A DNA stretch of 64,000 nt from Pseudomonas syringae (GCF_000737245.1 NZ_JPQU01000067.1:62001-126000); one strand, 5' to 3'; numbered from the stretch's first letter, positions 38,949-48,752 are shown. Notes: generated by a model from the sequence alone, not told the origin. Translations and numbers: made by a program.

Positions 38949-39757
38949 TGCTGACTTGCCCGATCTGCTCTGCTCCGTTGACCGAGGTCGACAATGGCGT
39001 GGCTTGCCCGGCCAACCATCGCTTTGACCGTGCGCGTCAGGGTTATTTGAACCTGTTGCCGGTGCAGCACAAGAACAGCCGCGACCCAGGCGACAATCAG
39101 GCCATGGTCGAAGCTCGCCGTGATTTCCTCAACGCAGGCCATTACGCGCCGGTTGCCAAGCGCCTGGCTGAACTGGCCGCTGAACGCGCTCCGGCGCGCT
39201 GGCTGGATATCGGCTGTGGCGAGGGTTACTACACCGCGCAAATCGCCGAAGCCCTCCCGGATGCCGATGGCTATGCGCTGGATATTTCCCGGGAAGCGGT
39301 CAAACGCGCCTGTCGACGCAACCCGAAACTAACCTGGTTGATCGCCAGCATGGCTCGCGTACCGTTGCCAGATGCCAGCTGTCAGTTTCTGGCCAGTGTG
39401 TTCAGCCCGCTCGACTGGAACGAGGCCAAGCGCCTGTTGACCCCGGGTGGCGGCCTGATGCGTGTCGGGCCGACCAGCGAGCATTTGATGGAACTGCGCG
39501 AGCGTCTGTACGACGAAGTGCGCGACTATGCTGACGACAAACATCTGGCATTGGTGCCGGAAGGCATGGCCTTGGCGCACAGCGAAACCCTGCGTTTCAA
39601 GCTAACCCTGGTAGACGGCCAGGCCCGCGCCAACCTGCTGGCCATGACGCCTCACGGCTGGCGCGCCAGTGCCGAACGGCGCGCGAACGTCATTGAGCAG
39701 GTCGAACCTTTCGAGGTCACGGTTTCCATGCGCTACGATTATTTCGTACTGCAATAA
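38948..39757 (+). CDS. rlmA: 23S rRNA (guanine-N1) methyltransferase RlmA
   Basis: Methylates N1 of G745 in 23S rRNA hairpin 35. The N-terminal zinc finger (CPICSAPL, then C and H in GVACPANHRFD) occupies residues 4-26. The segment ARQGYLNLLPVQHK is the family's substrate region, and the SAM site is WLDIGCGEGYYTAQIA near residue 85. The 269 residues match. It is coupled to dapE by a one-base overlap. It could be the gram-positive-type paralogue RlmA(II), but gammaproteobacterial origin favours G745. Confidence 0.9.
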   Translation: MLTCPICSAPLTEVDNGVACPANHRFDRARQGYLNLLPVQHKNSRDPGDNQAMVEARRDFLNAGHYAPVAKRLAELAAERAPARWLDIGCGEGYYTAQIAEALPDADGYALDISREAVKRACRRNPKLTWLIASMARVPLPDASCQFLASVFSPLDWNEAKRLLTPGGGLMRVGPTSEHLMELRERLYDEVRDYADDKHLALVPEGMALAHSETLRFKLTLVDGQARANLLAMTPHGWRASAERRANVIEQVEPFEVTVSMRYDYFVLQ

Positions 39758-39834
39758 CAACCAACGAAGATGCTCTGTACAGGGCATCCGACTGAATCCG
39801 CGAATGGATTTTTTCACTTTATTACGAGGCATCC

Positions 39835-40212
39835 ATGCGCCAACCCGATATCGAGATTTACCTGAAAGACACTGACGTCGACCACAAGGCTATCGCCGCC
39901 TGGCTCAGCGGCGCCGTCGGGCCATGTACCGATTGGGTACAGAAAGGCCAGACCTGGAAATGCAAGGCAGGCAATGTGCCGGTTACCTGGCTGCCAAAAG
40001 CCGTAGGAAAATGGAACAGCCTGCACCTGGACAGCGACAAAACGCCATGGGAAGACGACATCGCCTGCGCCCGCGCCGCCTTCGCCGCTCTCAACGTTGA
40101 AGTGCGCTGCGCACCTGGCACCTGGGTCGAAGAAGAAAGTGACGAGACTGCCGATCGCTGGATGCGCATTAGCGCTGATGGTGAGGAAGAGATTACCTGG
40201 AAGACGGCGTAA
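39835..40212 (+). CDS. Conserved hypothetical protein, 125 residues
   Basis: I do not recognise a named family. The protein is soluble, with no signal peptide or membrane segment, and is rich in tryptophan (seven) and acidic residues. It begins MRQPDIEIYLKDTD and ends EEEITWKTA. ACGAGGC lies before the ATG. Codon use is like that of the core genes, so it is probably real. It lies after rlmA, from which a short aatcc/ggatt stem with a T run separates it, and before a REP doublet. Confidence 0.8.
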   Translation: MRQPDIEIYLKDTDVDHKAIAAWLSGAVGPCTDWVQKGQTWKCKAGNVPVTWLPKAVGKWNSLHLDSDKTPWEDDIACARAAFAALNVEVRCAPGTWVEEESDETADRWMRISADGEEEITWKTA

Positions 40213-40249
40213 CCGAGCAGACCCCGATTTAACTGACTGGCATTTTCTT

Positions 40250-40339
40250 GTGGGACCGGCTTTAGCCGGGAATAGGCCCTGGCAACAGATACATTTGTAT
40301 CGTTAGGACTGCCGTCTTCCCGGCTAAAGCCGGTCCCAC
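40250..40339. repeat. REP doublet ('gtgggaccggctttagccgg' type) before plsB
   Basis: Perfect 23-base inverted arms at 40250-40272 and 40317-40339, with 44 bases between. The core sequence differs from the other REPs of the window, so it is a third repeat family. It lies in the gap between the 125-residue protein and plsB. Confidence 0.9.
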
Positions 40340-40439
40340 TGAAAAATCGGGAACACCGCATCGCCCTCTTTTGCCGATCCCCCGCAGATACGGCACACTA
40401 CCCGCCTCGCGGGCACCGCCCCTTTTTTGCAGAAGCCGT

Positions 40440-42935
40440 ATGACCCGTTCTCCGTTCCGTCGTCTTGTGTTCGGTACAGTGCGTCGTTTGCTGTACCTCT
40501 GGGTTCGCTCCGAAACCATCAATCAATCTTCTTTCACGCTCAATCTGGATCGTAGCCGGCCAGTGTTTTACGCCCTGCAATCGCCATCCATGAGCGATCT
40601 GGCGGTAATTGACACCGAGTGCCGCAAGGCAGGTTTGCCACGGCCAATTCTGCCGGTATCGGTAGGTGACCTGGTCGAGCCGGCAGCGTATTTCTACCTG
40701 ACGCCTTCGCCGGACTGGTTGGGCCGCCAGGACAAACGCGGCGCGCCGCCAACCCTTGAGCGGCTGGTCAGCGCGGTGAGCCAGAGCGCTGCCGAAGATG
40801 CACAGATCATCCCGGTCAGCGTGTTCTGGGGTCAGTCGCCGGATCGCGAGTCCAGCCCGTGGAAGCTGTTGTTCGCCGACAGTTGGGCGGTCACCGGTCG
40901 TCTTCGCCGTCTGGTGAGCATCCTGATTCTGGGCCGCAAGACTCGCGTGCAGTTTTCTGCGCCTATCCATCTGCGGGACCTGATCAGCGAAAACAAGGGT
41001 CACGAGCTGACCGTTCGCATGACCCAACGCGTACTCCGTACCCACTTCCGCAACCTGAAGGCCGCCGTGATCGGTCCGGACGTGTCGCACCGGCGCAACC
41101 TGGTCAAAGGACTTCTGGACGAACCCCTGGTCAAGCAGGCAATCCTTGAAGAAGCCGAGCGGGAGAACATCACCGAAGCCAAGGCACGGGAGCAGGCGTT
41201 GCGTTATGGCAATGAGATTGCTTCGGACTACACCTATTCGGCGATCCGCTTTCTGGAAGTGGTGTTGAGCTGGTTCTGGAACAAGATCTATGACGGGATC
41301 AAGGTCAGTCATATCGAAGGCGTGCAGGACGTCGCCCAAGGTCATGAAGTGATTTATGTACCGTGCCACCGCAGCCATATCGACTACCTGCTGCTTTCCT
41401 ATCTGCTGTTCCGCAATGGCCTTACGCCTCCCCACATCGCCGCTGGCATCAACCTGAACATGCCGGTGATCGGCAGCCTGTTGCGTCGTGGCGGTGCGTT
41501 CTTCATGCGCCGCACGTTCAAGGGCAACCCGCTGTATACCTCGGTATTCAATGAATACCTGCACACCCTGTTCACCAAGGGTTTCCCGGTCGAATACTTC
41601 GTCGAAGGCGGCCGCTCGCGGACCGGCCGCATGTTGCAACCCAAGACCGGCATGCTGGCCATCACCTTGCGCAGCTTCCTGCGCAACTCGCGGATGCCGA
41701 TTGTGTTCGTGCCGGTGTACATCGGTTACGAACGGGTTCTGGAAGGCCGCACCTATCTCGGTGAATTGCGCGGCGCGACCAAGAAGAAAGAGTCGATCTT
41801 CGACATTTTCAAAGTCATTGGCGCCCTCAAGCAGCGCTTCGGACAAGTCTCGGTGAATTTTGGTGAGCCTATCAAGCTGGCGGAGTTTCTCGACAGCGAA
41901 CAACCGGACTGGCGCGAGCAGCAACATGGCCCGCAATTCAAACCGGCCTGGCTTCATGAAACCACTCATCGCCTTGGCGAGCGAGTGGCCCAGCATCTGA
42001 ATGAAGCCGCGGCTATCAACCCGGTCAATCTGGTCGCGGTGGCGCTGCTGTCTACTCAGCGTCTGGCGCTGGACGATCAGGCCATGGAGCGCGTGCTGGA
42101 TCTGTACCTGACCCTGCTGCGTCGGGTGCCCTACTCGCCTCACACCACGCTACCGGAAGGCAACGGTCGCGCACTGATCGAGCACGTGAAAGGAATGCAC
42201 CTGGTCTCGGAACAGAAAGATGCCCTCGGCAAAATTCTGTACCTGGACGAGCAGAACGCGGTGCTGATGACTTACTACCGCAACAACGTCCTGCACATCT
42301 TCGCCCTGCCCTCCTTGCTGGCGAGTTTCTTCCAGAGTTCGTCGCGCATGAGCCGCGAACAGATCCTGCGCTACACCCGCGCGCTATATCCCTACCTGCA
42401 ATCAGAGCTGTTCATTCGCTGGCCTCTCAATGAGCTGGATGCAGTGGTGGATCAGTGGCTGGAAGCGTTCGTCGAGCAAGGTCTGCTGCGTTTTGAAAAC
42501 AACGTCTATCTGCGCCCCGCACCAAGCTCTCGGGAGTTCGTGCTGCTGACGCTGCTGTCGAAAGTCATCGCGCAAACCTTGCAGCGTTTCTACATGGCGA
42601 TTGCCCTGCTGCTCAACAGTGGGCAGAAAACCCTGAGCGCTGAAGAGCTGGAAGACCTGTGTACGGTTATGGCCCAACGCCTGTCGATCCTGCACGGCCT
42701 GAACGCTCCGGAGTTCTTCGACAAAAGCCTGTTTCGCCACTTCATCCAGACGCTTCTGGATCTGGGCGTGTTGCGCAAGGATGCGGCTGGCAAGCTCAGC
42801 TATCACCCGTTGCTGGGCGAACTGGCCGAGGGCGCGGCGAAGCGCGTGCTGCCAGCGGATATTCGCCTGTCAATTCGTCAGGTAGCGCTGCATGCCGAAG
42901 AGTCCGCCGAACCTGAGTCGGTTGAAGTGCCCTGA
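40440..42935 (+). CDS. plsB: Glycerol-3-phosphate 1-O-acyltransferase
   Basis: Inner-membrane enzyme that acylates sn-glycerol 3-phosphate, the first step of phospholipid synthesis. The acyltransferase motif I, HRSHIDYLLLSYL, is near residue 310, RRGGAFFMRRTFKG and YFVEGGRSRTGR (motif III) follow, and PVYIGYERV is motif IV. The start is the ATG at 40440 (MTRSPFRRLVF) with AGAAG just upstream, giving 831 residues, the usual size. A 23-residue upstream extension is rejected as unconserved. Confidence 0.97.
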   Translation: MTRSPFRRLVFGTVRRLLYLWVRSETINQSSFTLNLDRSRPVFYALQSPSMSDLAVIDTECRKAGLPRPILPVSVGDLVEPAAYFYLTPSPDWLGRQDKRGAPPTLERLVSAVSQSAAEDAQIIPVSVFWGQSPDRESSPWKLLFADSWAVTGRLRRLVSILILGRKTRVQFSAPIHLRDLISENKGHELTVRMTQRVLRTHFRNLKAAVIGPDVSHRRNLVKGLLDEPLVKQAILEEAERENITEAKAREQALRYGNEIASDYTYSAIRFLEVVLSWFWNKIYDGIKVSHIEGVQDVAQGHEVIYVPCHRSHIDYLLLSYLLFRNGLTPPHIAAGINLNMPVIGSLLRRGGAFFMRRTFKGNPLYTSVFNEYLHTLFTKGFPVEYFVEGGRSRTGRMLQPKTGMLAITLRSFLRNSRMPIVFVPVYIGYERVLEGRTYLGELRGATKKKESIFDIFKVIGALKQRFGQVSVNFGEPIKLAEFLDSEQPDWREQQHGPQFKPAWLHETTHRLGERVAQHLNEAAAINPVNLVAVALLSTQRLALDDQAMERVLDLYLTLLRRVPYSPHTTLPEGNGRALIEHVKGMHLVSEQKDALGKILYLDEQNAVLMTYYRNNVLHIFALPSLLASFFQSSSRMSREQILRYTRALYPYLQSELFIRWPLNELDAVVDQWLEAFVEQGLLRFENNVYLRPAPSSREFVLLTLLSKVIAQTLQRFYMAIALLLNSGQKTLSAEELEDLCTVMAQRLSILHGLNAPEFFDKSLFRHFIQTLLDLGVLRKDAAGKLSYHPLLGELAEGAAKRVLPADIRLSIRQVALHAEESAEPESVEVP

Positions 42936-43017
42936 ACACTGATAGGCTCTGTCCATAGCGTGCCGGGGTACGGCTCGGCGCGCTCTTCGAATCAAGTCAA
43001 AAGATAAGGATGCCCAC

Positions 43018-43707
43018 ATGTTTCGTAGTCCGTTTACCTTAGCCAGCCTGTGCGCCGGTTTGCTTTTGTCAGGCAATGTATTGGCGCTGTCGCTGGGTGA
43101 TCTGTCGCAATCGGATGCCACAGGCGGGCTGAAGGATGCGCTGACCCAGAGCGCGCAGATCGCGGTCAAGCAATTGGGCAAGCCCGGTGGTTTTAATAAC
43201 AACGAGGACGTGCGCATCGAATTGCCCGGCAAGCTGGGTAAAGTCGCCAAGAAAATGAAGCAGTTCGGCATGGGCGAGCAGGTCGACCAACTGGAAACCA
43301 GCATGAACCAGGCGGCCGAAGCCGCTGTGCCCCAAGCCCAGGCATTGCTGGTGGATGCAGTGAAGAAGATGAGCGTGGCGGATGCCAAAGGTATCCTCAG
43401 CGGCGGCAAGGACTCAGCAACGCAGTACCTGAGCTCCAGCAGCCGTGAACAGATCCGCCTCAAGTTCCTGCCGATCGTCAAGCAAGCTACCGACAAGGTT
43501 GGCCTGGCGCAGAAGTACAACGCCTTCGCCGGTCAGGCCGCGACCCTGGGTGTACTGGACGCGAAAAGCGCGAACATCGAAGGTTACGTTACCGAGCAGG
43601 CGCTCAATGGTTTGTTCGAAATGATCGCCAAACAGGAAGAAACCATCCGCGCCAACCCGGCAGCAGCGGCTACCGGTCTGGCGAAGAAGGTGTTTGGGGC
43701 GTTGTAA
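43018..43707 (+). CDS. DUF4197 domain-containing periplasmic protein
   Basis: A 229-residue protein with a signal peptide (about residues 1-23, ending VLA). The rest is the DUF4197 domain (LSQSDATGGLKDALTQSA, KLGKVAKKMKQFGMG, QLETSMNQAAEAAVPQA). The function is unknown. It lies between plsB and the RND pump genes, and probably stands alone, since AAGGATG precedes it and a REP doublet follows. Confidence 0.85.
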   Translation: MFRSPFTLASLCAGLLLSGNVLALSLGDLSQSDATGGLKDALTQSAQIAVKQLGKPGGFNNNEDVRIELPGKLGKVAKKMKQFGMGEQVDQLETSMNQAAEAAVPQAQALLVDAVKKMSVADAKGILSGGKDSATQYLSSSSREQIRLKFLPIVKQATDKVGLAQKYNAFAGQAATLGVLDAKSANIEGYVTEQALNGLFEMIAKQEETIRANPAAAATGLAKKVFGAL

Positions 43708-43731
43708 AGCTCTGTCAGGAACACCGCGAAC

Positions 43732-43823
43732 CCTGTGGGAGCGGTGCTTGCCCGCGATAAAGTTGACGCAATCTAAAATGAACCGCGTTTAACCTTATCG
43801 CGGGCAAGCACCGCTCCCACAGG
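43732..43823. repeat. REP doublet between DUF4197 gene and mexK
   Basis: Inverted REP units cctgtgggagcggtgcttgc ... and its complement, spanning the whole gap between two convergent genes and ending three bases before the mexK stop codon. It could also act as a bidirectional 3'-end hairpin. Confidence 0.9.
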
Positions 43824-43826
43824 ATC

Positions 43827-46800
43827 TCAGCCCTGCTTTTTGACCCTGAACCACGCCGCATACAGCGCTGGCAAGAACAGCAGGGTCAGGGCTGTCGCTA
43901 CGATCAGCCCGCCCATGATCGCCACCGCCATCGGGCCGAAGAACACACTGCGTGACAGTGGGATCATCGCCAGTACTGCCGCCAGGGCGGTCAATACAAT
44001 CGGGCGGAAACGTCGAACGGTGGCTTCGATGATCGCCGACCACTGATCAAGCCCGCCTGCGATGTCCTGCTCGATCTGGTCAACCAGGATCACCGAGTTG
44101 CGCATGATCATGCCGGACAGAGCGATGGTGCCTAACATGGCGACAAAGCCGAATGGCTGATTGAACACCAGCAAAAATAGCGTCACACCAATCAGGCCCA
44201 AGGGCGCTGTCAGAAACACCATGAACATCCGGGAGAAGCTGCGCAATTGCAGCATCAGCAAGGTCAGCACCACGACGATGAACAAAGGCACCCCGGCCTT
44301 CACCGAATTCTGCCCCCGCGCCGAATCCTCTACCGTCCCGCCCACCTCAAGCAGGTAGCCATCAGGCAATTCGTTGCGCACCTCAGCCAACGTCGGCAGG
44401 ATTTGCTGGACCAGAGTCGCGGGTTGCTCCTTGCCGTAGATGTCGGCGCGAATCGTCACGTTGGGCAGCCGGTTGCGGTGCCAGATCACGCCTTCCTCAA
44501 AGCCGTATTCAAGAGTCGCCACTTGGGAAAGCGCTACGCTGGCGCCGTTTTCAGTCGGGATCGCCAGACTCGCCAACGCACCAAGCTGCTGGCGTTCGTC
44601 CGGGGTGCCACGCAGCAGAATCTCGATCAGCTCATCGTCTTCACGGTACTGGCTGACGCTGGAACCGGTGAGCGAGCGCTGCAGGAATCTCGACAACTCC
44701 GACGTGGTCACGCCCAACGCTCGGGCCCGGTCCTGATCCAGGTTGAGGAACACCACCTTGCTCGGCTCTTCCCAATCCAGATGGACATTGGAAACATGCG
44801 GATTCTCGCGCACCTTGGCCGCCACCTTGCGCGCCAGTGCCCGGACTTCATCGATGTGCTCGCCGCTGACCCGAAACTGCACCGGGTAGCCCACCGGCGG
44901 GCCGTTCTCCAGACGCGTTACTCGGGAGCGCAGGGTGGGGAATTGCTCGTTGAGGCTGCTGATCAACCAGGTGCGCAACGCCTCTCGGTCCTCGATGGTT
45001 TTGGCCAGCACCACGAACTGCGCGAAGCTGGTGGCTGGAAGTTGCTGATCCAGTGGCAGGTAGAAACGCGGCGAGCCCGTACCCACGTAGGACACGTAGT
45101 TGTCGATGCCCGGATGGTCCTTGAGCATTTGTTCCAGGCGCTTGACCTGCTCAGCGGTGTTATTAAGCGAGGCGCCTTCGGTCAGTTTCAGATCGACCAT
45201 CAGTTCCAGTCGTCCGGAAGCCGGAAAGAACTGCTGTGGAACAAACTTGAACATCACCACTGACAATACGAACAGGCCAACGGTGGCGACAATCACGGTC
45301 TTGCGCCGCCGCACGCACCAGCCCACCACTCGCCGCACACGCTGGTAAAACGGGGTGCCATGGGGATCAAACACGCCATTGGCCGCGCCGTGTTTTGCAG
45401 CGTGGATTTTGGCCAGATCGGGCAGTAGCCGCTCGCCGAGATACGGCACAAACACGACCGCTGCCACCCAGGAAGCCAGCAATGCGATGGTCACCACCTG
45501 GAAGATGGAGCGGGTGTACTCGCCGGTACTGGACTGGGCGGTGGCAATCGGCAGAAATCCCGCAGCAGTAATCAAGGTGCCAGTCAGCATCGGGAACGCG
45601 GTGCTGGTCCAGGCGAAACTGGCCGCGCGCAGCCGGTCATAGCCCTGCTCCATTTTGATTGCCATCATTTCCACGGCAATGATCGCGTCGTCCACCAGCA
45701 AACCCAACGCCAGCACCAGCGCGCCGAGGGAAATCTTGTGCAGGCCGATGCCCAGGTAATACATGCAGGCGAAGGTCATGGCCAGCACCAGCGGAATCGA
45801 CAGGGCCACCACCATCCCGGTACGCACGCCCAAGGAGAAGAAGCTCACTAACAGCACGATGCCCAAGGCCTCGGCCAGCACCTGAACGAACTCGCCAACG
45901 CCGGTTTTGACCGCCGCGGGTTGATCAGACACTTTGCGCAGCTCCATCCCTGCCGGCAGGTTCTTCTGCAAGCGGGCGAATTCGGCCTCCAGAGCCTTGC
46001 CCAGAATCAGAATGTCGCCGCCAGGCTTCATTGCCACGGCCAGGCCAATCGCGTCTTCACCCATAAAGCGCATACGTGGTGCCGGAGGATCATTGAATCC
46101 GCGATGCACGTCAGCCAGATCGCGAATGCGCAGAGTCCGGTCACCCACCCGGATCGGAAACTCTCGAATCTCGTCCACGGTCTGGAAGCGGCCGCTGACC
46201 CGCAATTGAACCCGCTCGCTGGGGGTTTCAAAAAAGCTGGTGGCAGAGACCGCATTCTGCGCTTCAAGAGCCTGCTGCACGGCCTGCATTGGCAGGCCAA
46301 GGGTCGCCAGCTTGACGTTGGACAGCTCGATCCAGATCTTCTCGTCCTGCAAACCGATCAGCTCGACCTTGCCGACATCGTTGATGCGTTGCAGCTGCAA
46401 CTGGATGCGGTCGGCATAATCCTTGAGCACTGCGTAGTCAAAGCCTTTGCCGCTCAGGGCATAGATATTGCCGAAGGTGGTGCCGAATTCATCATTGAAA
46501 AACGGGCCTTGTACGCCCACCGGCAGAGTCTGGCGGATATCGCCGACCTTCTTTCGGATCTGATAGAACAACTCCGGTAGAAACGACGAGAAGATTGAAT
46601 CCCGGGCAATGAACGTGACCTGCGATTCCCCTGGTCGCGAGGACGACACGATGCGGTCGTACTCGCCGGTTTCCATCAGCTTCTTTTCGATGCGATCGGT
46701 GACTTGCCGTGCGACTTCTTCAGCGCTTGCACCCGGCCACAAAGTACGGATCACCATGGCCTTGAAGGTGAACGGAGGATCTTCGCTCTGCCCCAGCTTG

Positions 46801-46895
46801 GTGTAGGACAACGCCCCAACCATCGCCAGAATAATCATCAGATACAGGACGATTTGCCGATTGCGCAACGCCCATTCGGAAAGATTGAATCGCAT
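43827..46895 (-). CDS. mexK: RND efflux permease, MexK-type
   Basis: Proton-driven inner-membrane trimer of the HAE-1 RND family. The N-terminal membrane helix starts at about residue 12. The large periplasmic porter loops and the TM4 proton-relay pair in LGLLVDDAIIAVEMM near residue 405 are visible. The length of 1022 residues and its position beside plsB, with an adaptor and divergent TetR gene, match MexK of P. aeruginosa (PA3676 as I recall), which exports triclosan and erythromycin with MexJ. The substrate range here is inference. It is transcribed 6 bases after mexJ. Confidence 0.85.
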   Translation of the reverse strand: MRFNLSEWALRNRQIVLYLMIILAMVGALSYTKLGQSEDPPFTFKAMVIRTLWPGASAEEVARQVTDRIEKKLMETGEYDRIVSSSRPGESQVTFIARDSIFSSFLPELFYQIRKKVGDIRQTLPVGVQGPFFNDEFGTTFGNIYALSGKGFDYAVLKDYADRIQLQLQRINDVGKVELIGLQDEKIWIELSNVKLATLGLPMQAVQQALEAQNAVSATSFFETPSERVQLRVSGRFQTVDEIREFPIRVGDRTLRIRDLADVHRGFNDPPAPRMRFMGEDAIGLAVAMKPGGDILILGKALEAEFARLQKNLPAGMELRKVSDQPAAVKTGVGEFVQVLAEALGIVLLVSFFSLGVRTGMVVALSIPLVLAMTFACMYYLGIGLHKISLGALVLALGLLVDDAIIAVEMMAIKMEQGYDRLRAASFAWTSTAFPMLTGTLITAAGFLPIATAQSSTGEYTRSIFQVVTIALLASWVAAVVFVPYLGERLLPDLAKIHAAKHGAANGVFDPHGTPFYQRVRRVVGWCVRRRKTVIVATVGLFVLSVVMFKFVPQQFFPASGRLELMVDLKLTEGASLNNTAEQVKRLEQMLKDHPGIDNYVSYVGTGSPRFYLPLDQQLPATSFAQFVVLAKTIEDREALRTWLISSLNEQFPTLRSRVTRLENGPPVGYPVQFRVSGEHIDEVRALARKVAAKVRENPHVSNVHLDWEEPSKVVFLNLDQDRARALGVTTSELSRFLQRSLTGSSVSQYREDDELIEILLRGTPDERQQLGALASLAIPTENGASVALSQVATLEYGFEEGVIWHRNRLPNVTIRADIYGKEQPATLVQQILPTLAEVRNELPDGYLLEVGGTVEDSARGQNSVKAGVPLFIVVVLTLLMLQLRSFSRMFMVFLTAPLGLIGVTLFLLVFNQPFGFVAMLGTIALSGMIMRNSVILVDQIEQDIAGGLDQWSAIIEATVRRFRPIVLTALAAVLAMIPLSRSVFFGPMAVAIMGGLIVATALTLLFLPALYAAWFRVKKQG

Positions 46896-46901
46896 CCGTG
46901 C

Positions 46902-48002
46902 CTACTCCTTGCCGGCCAGTTTTACCGCCCGGTTCTCGCGATCCACAGGGCGTATCTGCTCACCCTCATGCAACACGTGCACGCCGGCAGCCACTATCCA
47001 GTCACTGGCGGCCAGCCCTTCCAGCACCGGCACGGACTCCTGCCCATAAGGACCAAGTTTGACCGGGACCCGCTTGAGGGTGTTGTCGGCAGCCACCCGC
47101 CAGACGTAACTGCCACCCGCTTCGGCGGTCACAGCTGACAGGGGAACCGCCAGCGGTACGGCGCGTTCAGTCTCAATAAACACCCGCGCGCTCTGGCCCA
47201 GATCCGCCGGGATTTTTCCGGCAGCGAAGGCGATGCGCGCAGCGAAGGTTCTGGAGCGAGGGTCAGCAGCCGGAGACAGCTCGCGGATACGCCCCGGGAA
47301 GCGCTGTTCGCGCTGGGTCCATAGCTCAACGGTCACCGGCTGGCCAATCTTGAAGCGGGAGAAGTTCTGCTCCGGCAGGCTAATCAGCACTTCGCGCTCG
47401 CCATCCGCAGCCAGGGTGAACACGGTCTGCCCGGCAGCCACTACCTGACCGACTTCCACCATGCGCTTGGCGACCACGCCATCCTGCGGCGCACGCAACA
47501 CCGTGTAGCTGGTCTGGTTATCAGCCACGGTCAACTCGGCCTTGATCTGCTTGAGCCGTGCTTCGCCGGAGCGATAGAGATTTTCGGCGTTATCGAATTG
47601 TGAACGGCTGACCATCTGCCGATCCATCAGGGTCTTGTAGCGATCACGTTCGGAACGCACCAGTTGCAGATTAGCTTCCGCTGCTGCGACCTGAGCGCGG
47701 GTCGCGTCCAGTTGCAGGCGCACATCCTGGGCGTCCAGCTCCGCCAGCGGCTGATTGAGTTTGACCCGCTGGCCCTCTTCCACCAGACGCTTGCTGACCT
47801 TTCCACCAATACGAAATGCCAACTCTGGCTCGAAGCGGGCTCGGACTTCACCGGGGTAGCTGTCCGTGGACTGCGAAGAAGGCAGGGGCTGAACAACCAT
47901 GGCCGGACGAATGACCGTGGCGCTAGTTGGCTCCTGACCGCAGGCAACAAGCAATGACAACAGGCCCAACGATGGGACTAGGCACAGAAATTTGCGCAAC
48001 AT
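46902..48002 (-). CDS. mexJ: RND efflux periplasmic adaptor lipoprotein, MexJ-type
   Basis: Membrane-fusion protein that links the MexK-type pump to an outer-membrane channel; no channel gene is encoded nearby, so OprM or a similar protein must be borrowed. The lipobox LLVAC (cysteine at residue 21) ends the signal peptide. Lipoyl half-motifs (VRARFEPELAFRIGGKV and APQDGVVAKRMVEVGQVV) flank a helical hairpin. The 366 residues match MexJ. It is divergent from the TetR gene and first in the mexJK operon. Confidence 0.86.
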   Translation of the reverse strand: MLRKFLCLVPSLGLLSLLVACGQEPTSATVIRPAMVVQPLPSSQSTDSYPGEVRARFEPELAFRIGGKVSKRLVEEGQRVKLNQPLAELDAQDVRLQLDATRAQVAAAEANLQLVRSERDRYKTLMDRQMVSRSQFDNAENLYRSGEARLKQIKAELTVADNQTSYTVLRAPQDGVVAKRMVEVGQVVAAGQTVFTLAADGEREVLISLPEQNFSRFKIGQPVTVELWTQREQRFPGRIRELSPAADPRSRTFAARIAFAAGKIPADLGQSARVFIETERAVPLAVPLSAVTAEAGGSYVWRVAADNTLKRVPVKLGPYGQESVPVLEGLAASDWIVAAGVHVLHEGEQIRPVDRENRAVKLAGKE

Positions 48003-48036
48003 GGTGGAGCCCTTCGCAAATGATGCTTGGAATAAT

Positions 48037-48079
48037 TGTACTGGCGAGTATATTAAAAATTACCAAACTCACCAGTACA
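48037..48079. promoter_or_regulatory. Tandem TetR-type operator between mexJ and mexL
   Basis: Two copies of a 13-base sequence lie in inverted order at 48037-48049 (tgtactggcgagt) and 48067-48079 (actcaccagtaca), with one mismatch and an 18-base A+T-rich spacer. Each copy is itself palindromic around ACT-N4-AGT. It lies in the 90-base gap between the divergent genes and likely overlaps both promoters, so the regulator would repress the pump and itself. Confidence 0.7.
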
Positions 48080-48092
48080 TTATTAAACGAAT

Positions 48093-48728
48093 ATGCCCGA
48101 CAGTTCTGTAACCCCTCCTGGCCCCGGTCGACCGAAAGATCCGGCAAAGCGCCAGTCCATTCTCAATGCCGCGAAAGACCTGTTCGTGCGCAATGGCTAC
48201 ACCAGCACCAGCATGGATGCCGTCGCCGCAGAGGCCGGAGTTTCCAAGCTCACGGTCTACAGCCACTTCACGGACAAAGAGACGCTGTTTTCCGCAGCCG
48301 TGGTGGCCCGCTGCGAAGAGCAGATGCCCGCGCTGTTCGATGAGTTGAATCGTGATTTGCCGGCGCAGACCTTACTGCTGAACGTTGCTCGGGGCTTTCA
48401 GACGTTGATCAACAGCCCGGAGTCCATCGAACTGCATCGTTTGATGGTCACGCTGGGAACCCAGGATCCCAAGCTGTCGCAGATCTTCTTTGCGGCGGGG
48501 CCGCAGCGGATTCTTCACGAGACCGAGCGTTTGCTGACCCGTCTGGAGAAGACCGGTCAATTGCGATTCGATTCGCCCAAGACCGCTGCCGAGCATTTCC
48601 TGAGCCTGATCAAGGGCGTCTGCAACTTCCGCCTGCTGGTAGGCTGCGGGGAAATGCCTGACCAGGCCACGGCCGAAGCTCATGTGCAGGACGTGGTGGG
48701 GTTGTTTATGCGGGCGTATGGGGTTTGA
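48093..48728 (+). CDS. mexL: TetR-family repressor, MexL-type
   Basis: A 211-residue regulator. The N-terminal helix-turn-helix lies at about residues 20-65 (ILNAAKDLFVRNGYTSTSMDAVAAEAGVSKL... in the TetR pattern). The C-terminal ligand domain (VARGFQTLI, FFAAGPQRIL) is of the AefR/MexL type. It is divergent from mexJ, as mexL is in P. aeruginosa. Autorepression through the tandem operator in the gap is inferred. Confidence 0.85.
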   Translation: MPDSSVTPPGPGRPKDPAKRQSILNAAKDLFVRNGYTSTSMDAVAAEAGVSKLTVYSHFTDKETLFSAAVVARCEEQMPALFDELNRDLPAQTLLLNVARGFQTLINSPESIELHRLMVTLGTQDPKLSQIFFAAGPQRILHETERLLTRLEKTGQLRFDSPKTAAEHFLSLIKGVCNFRLLVGCGEMPDQATAEAHVQDVVGLFMRAYGV

Positions 48729-48752
48729 TGGCACCGATACCCTGACAGGATT

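Noticed and set aside
40398..42143. A 581-codon minus-strand frame opposite plsB
   Set aside because: Antisense to plsB, which has all its acyltransferase motifs.
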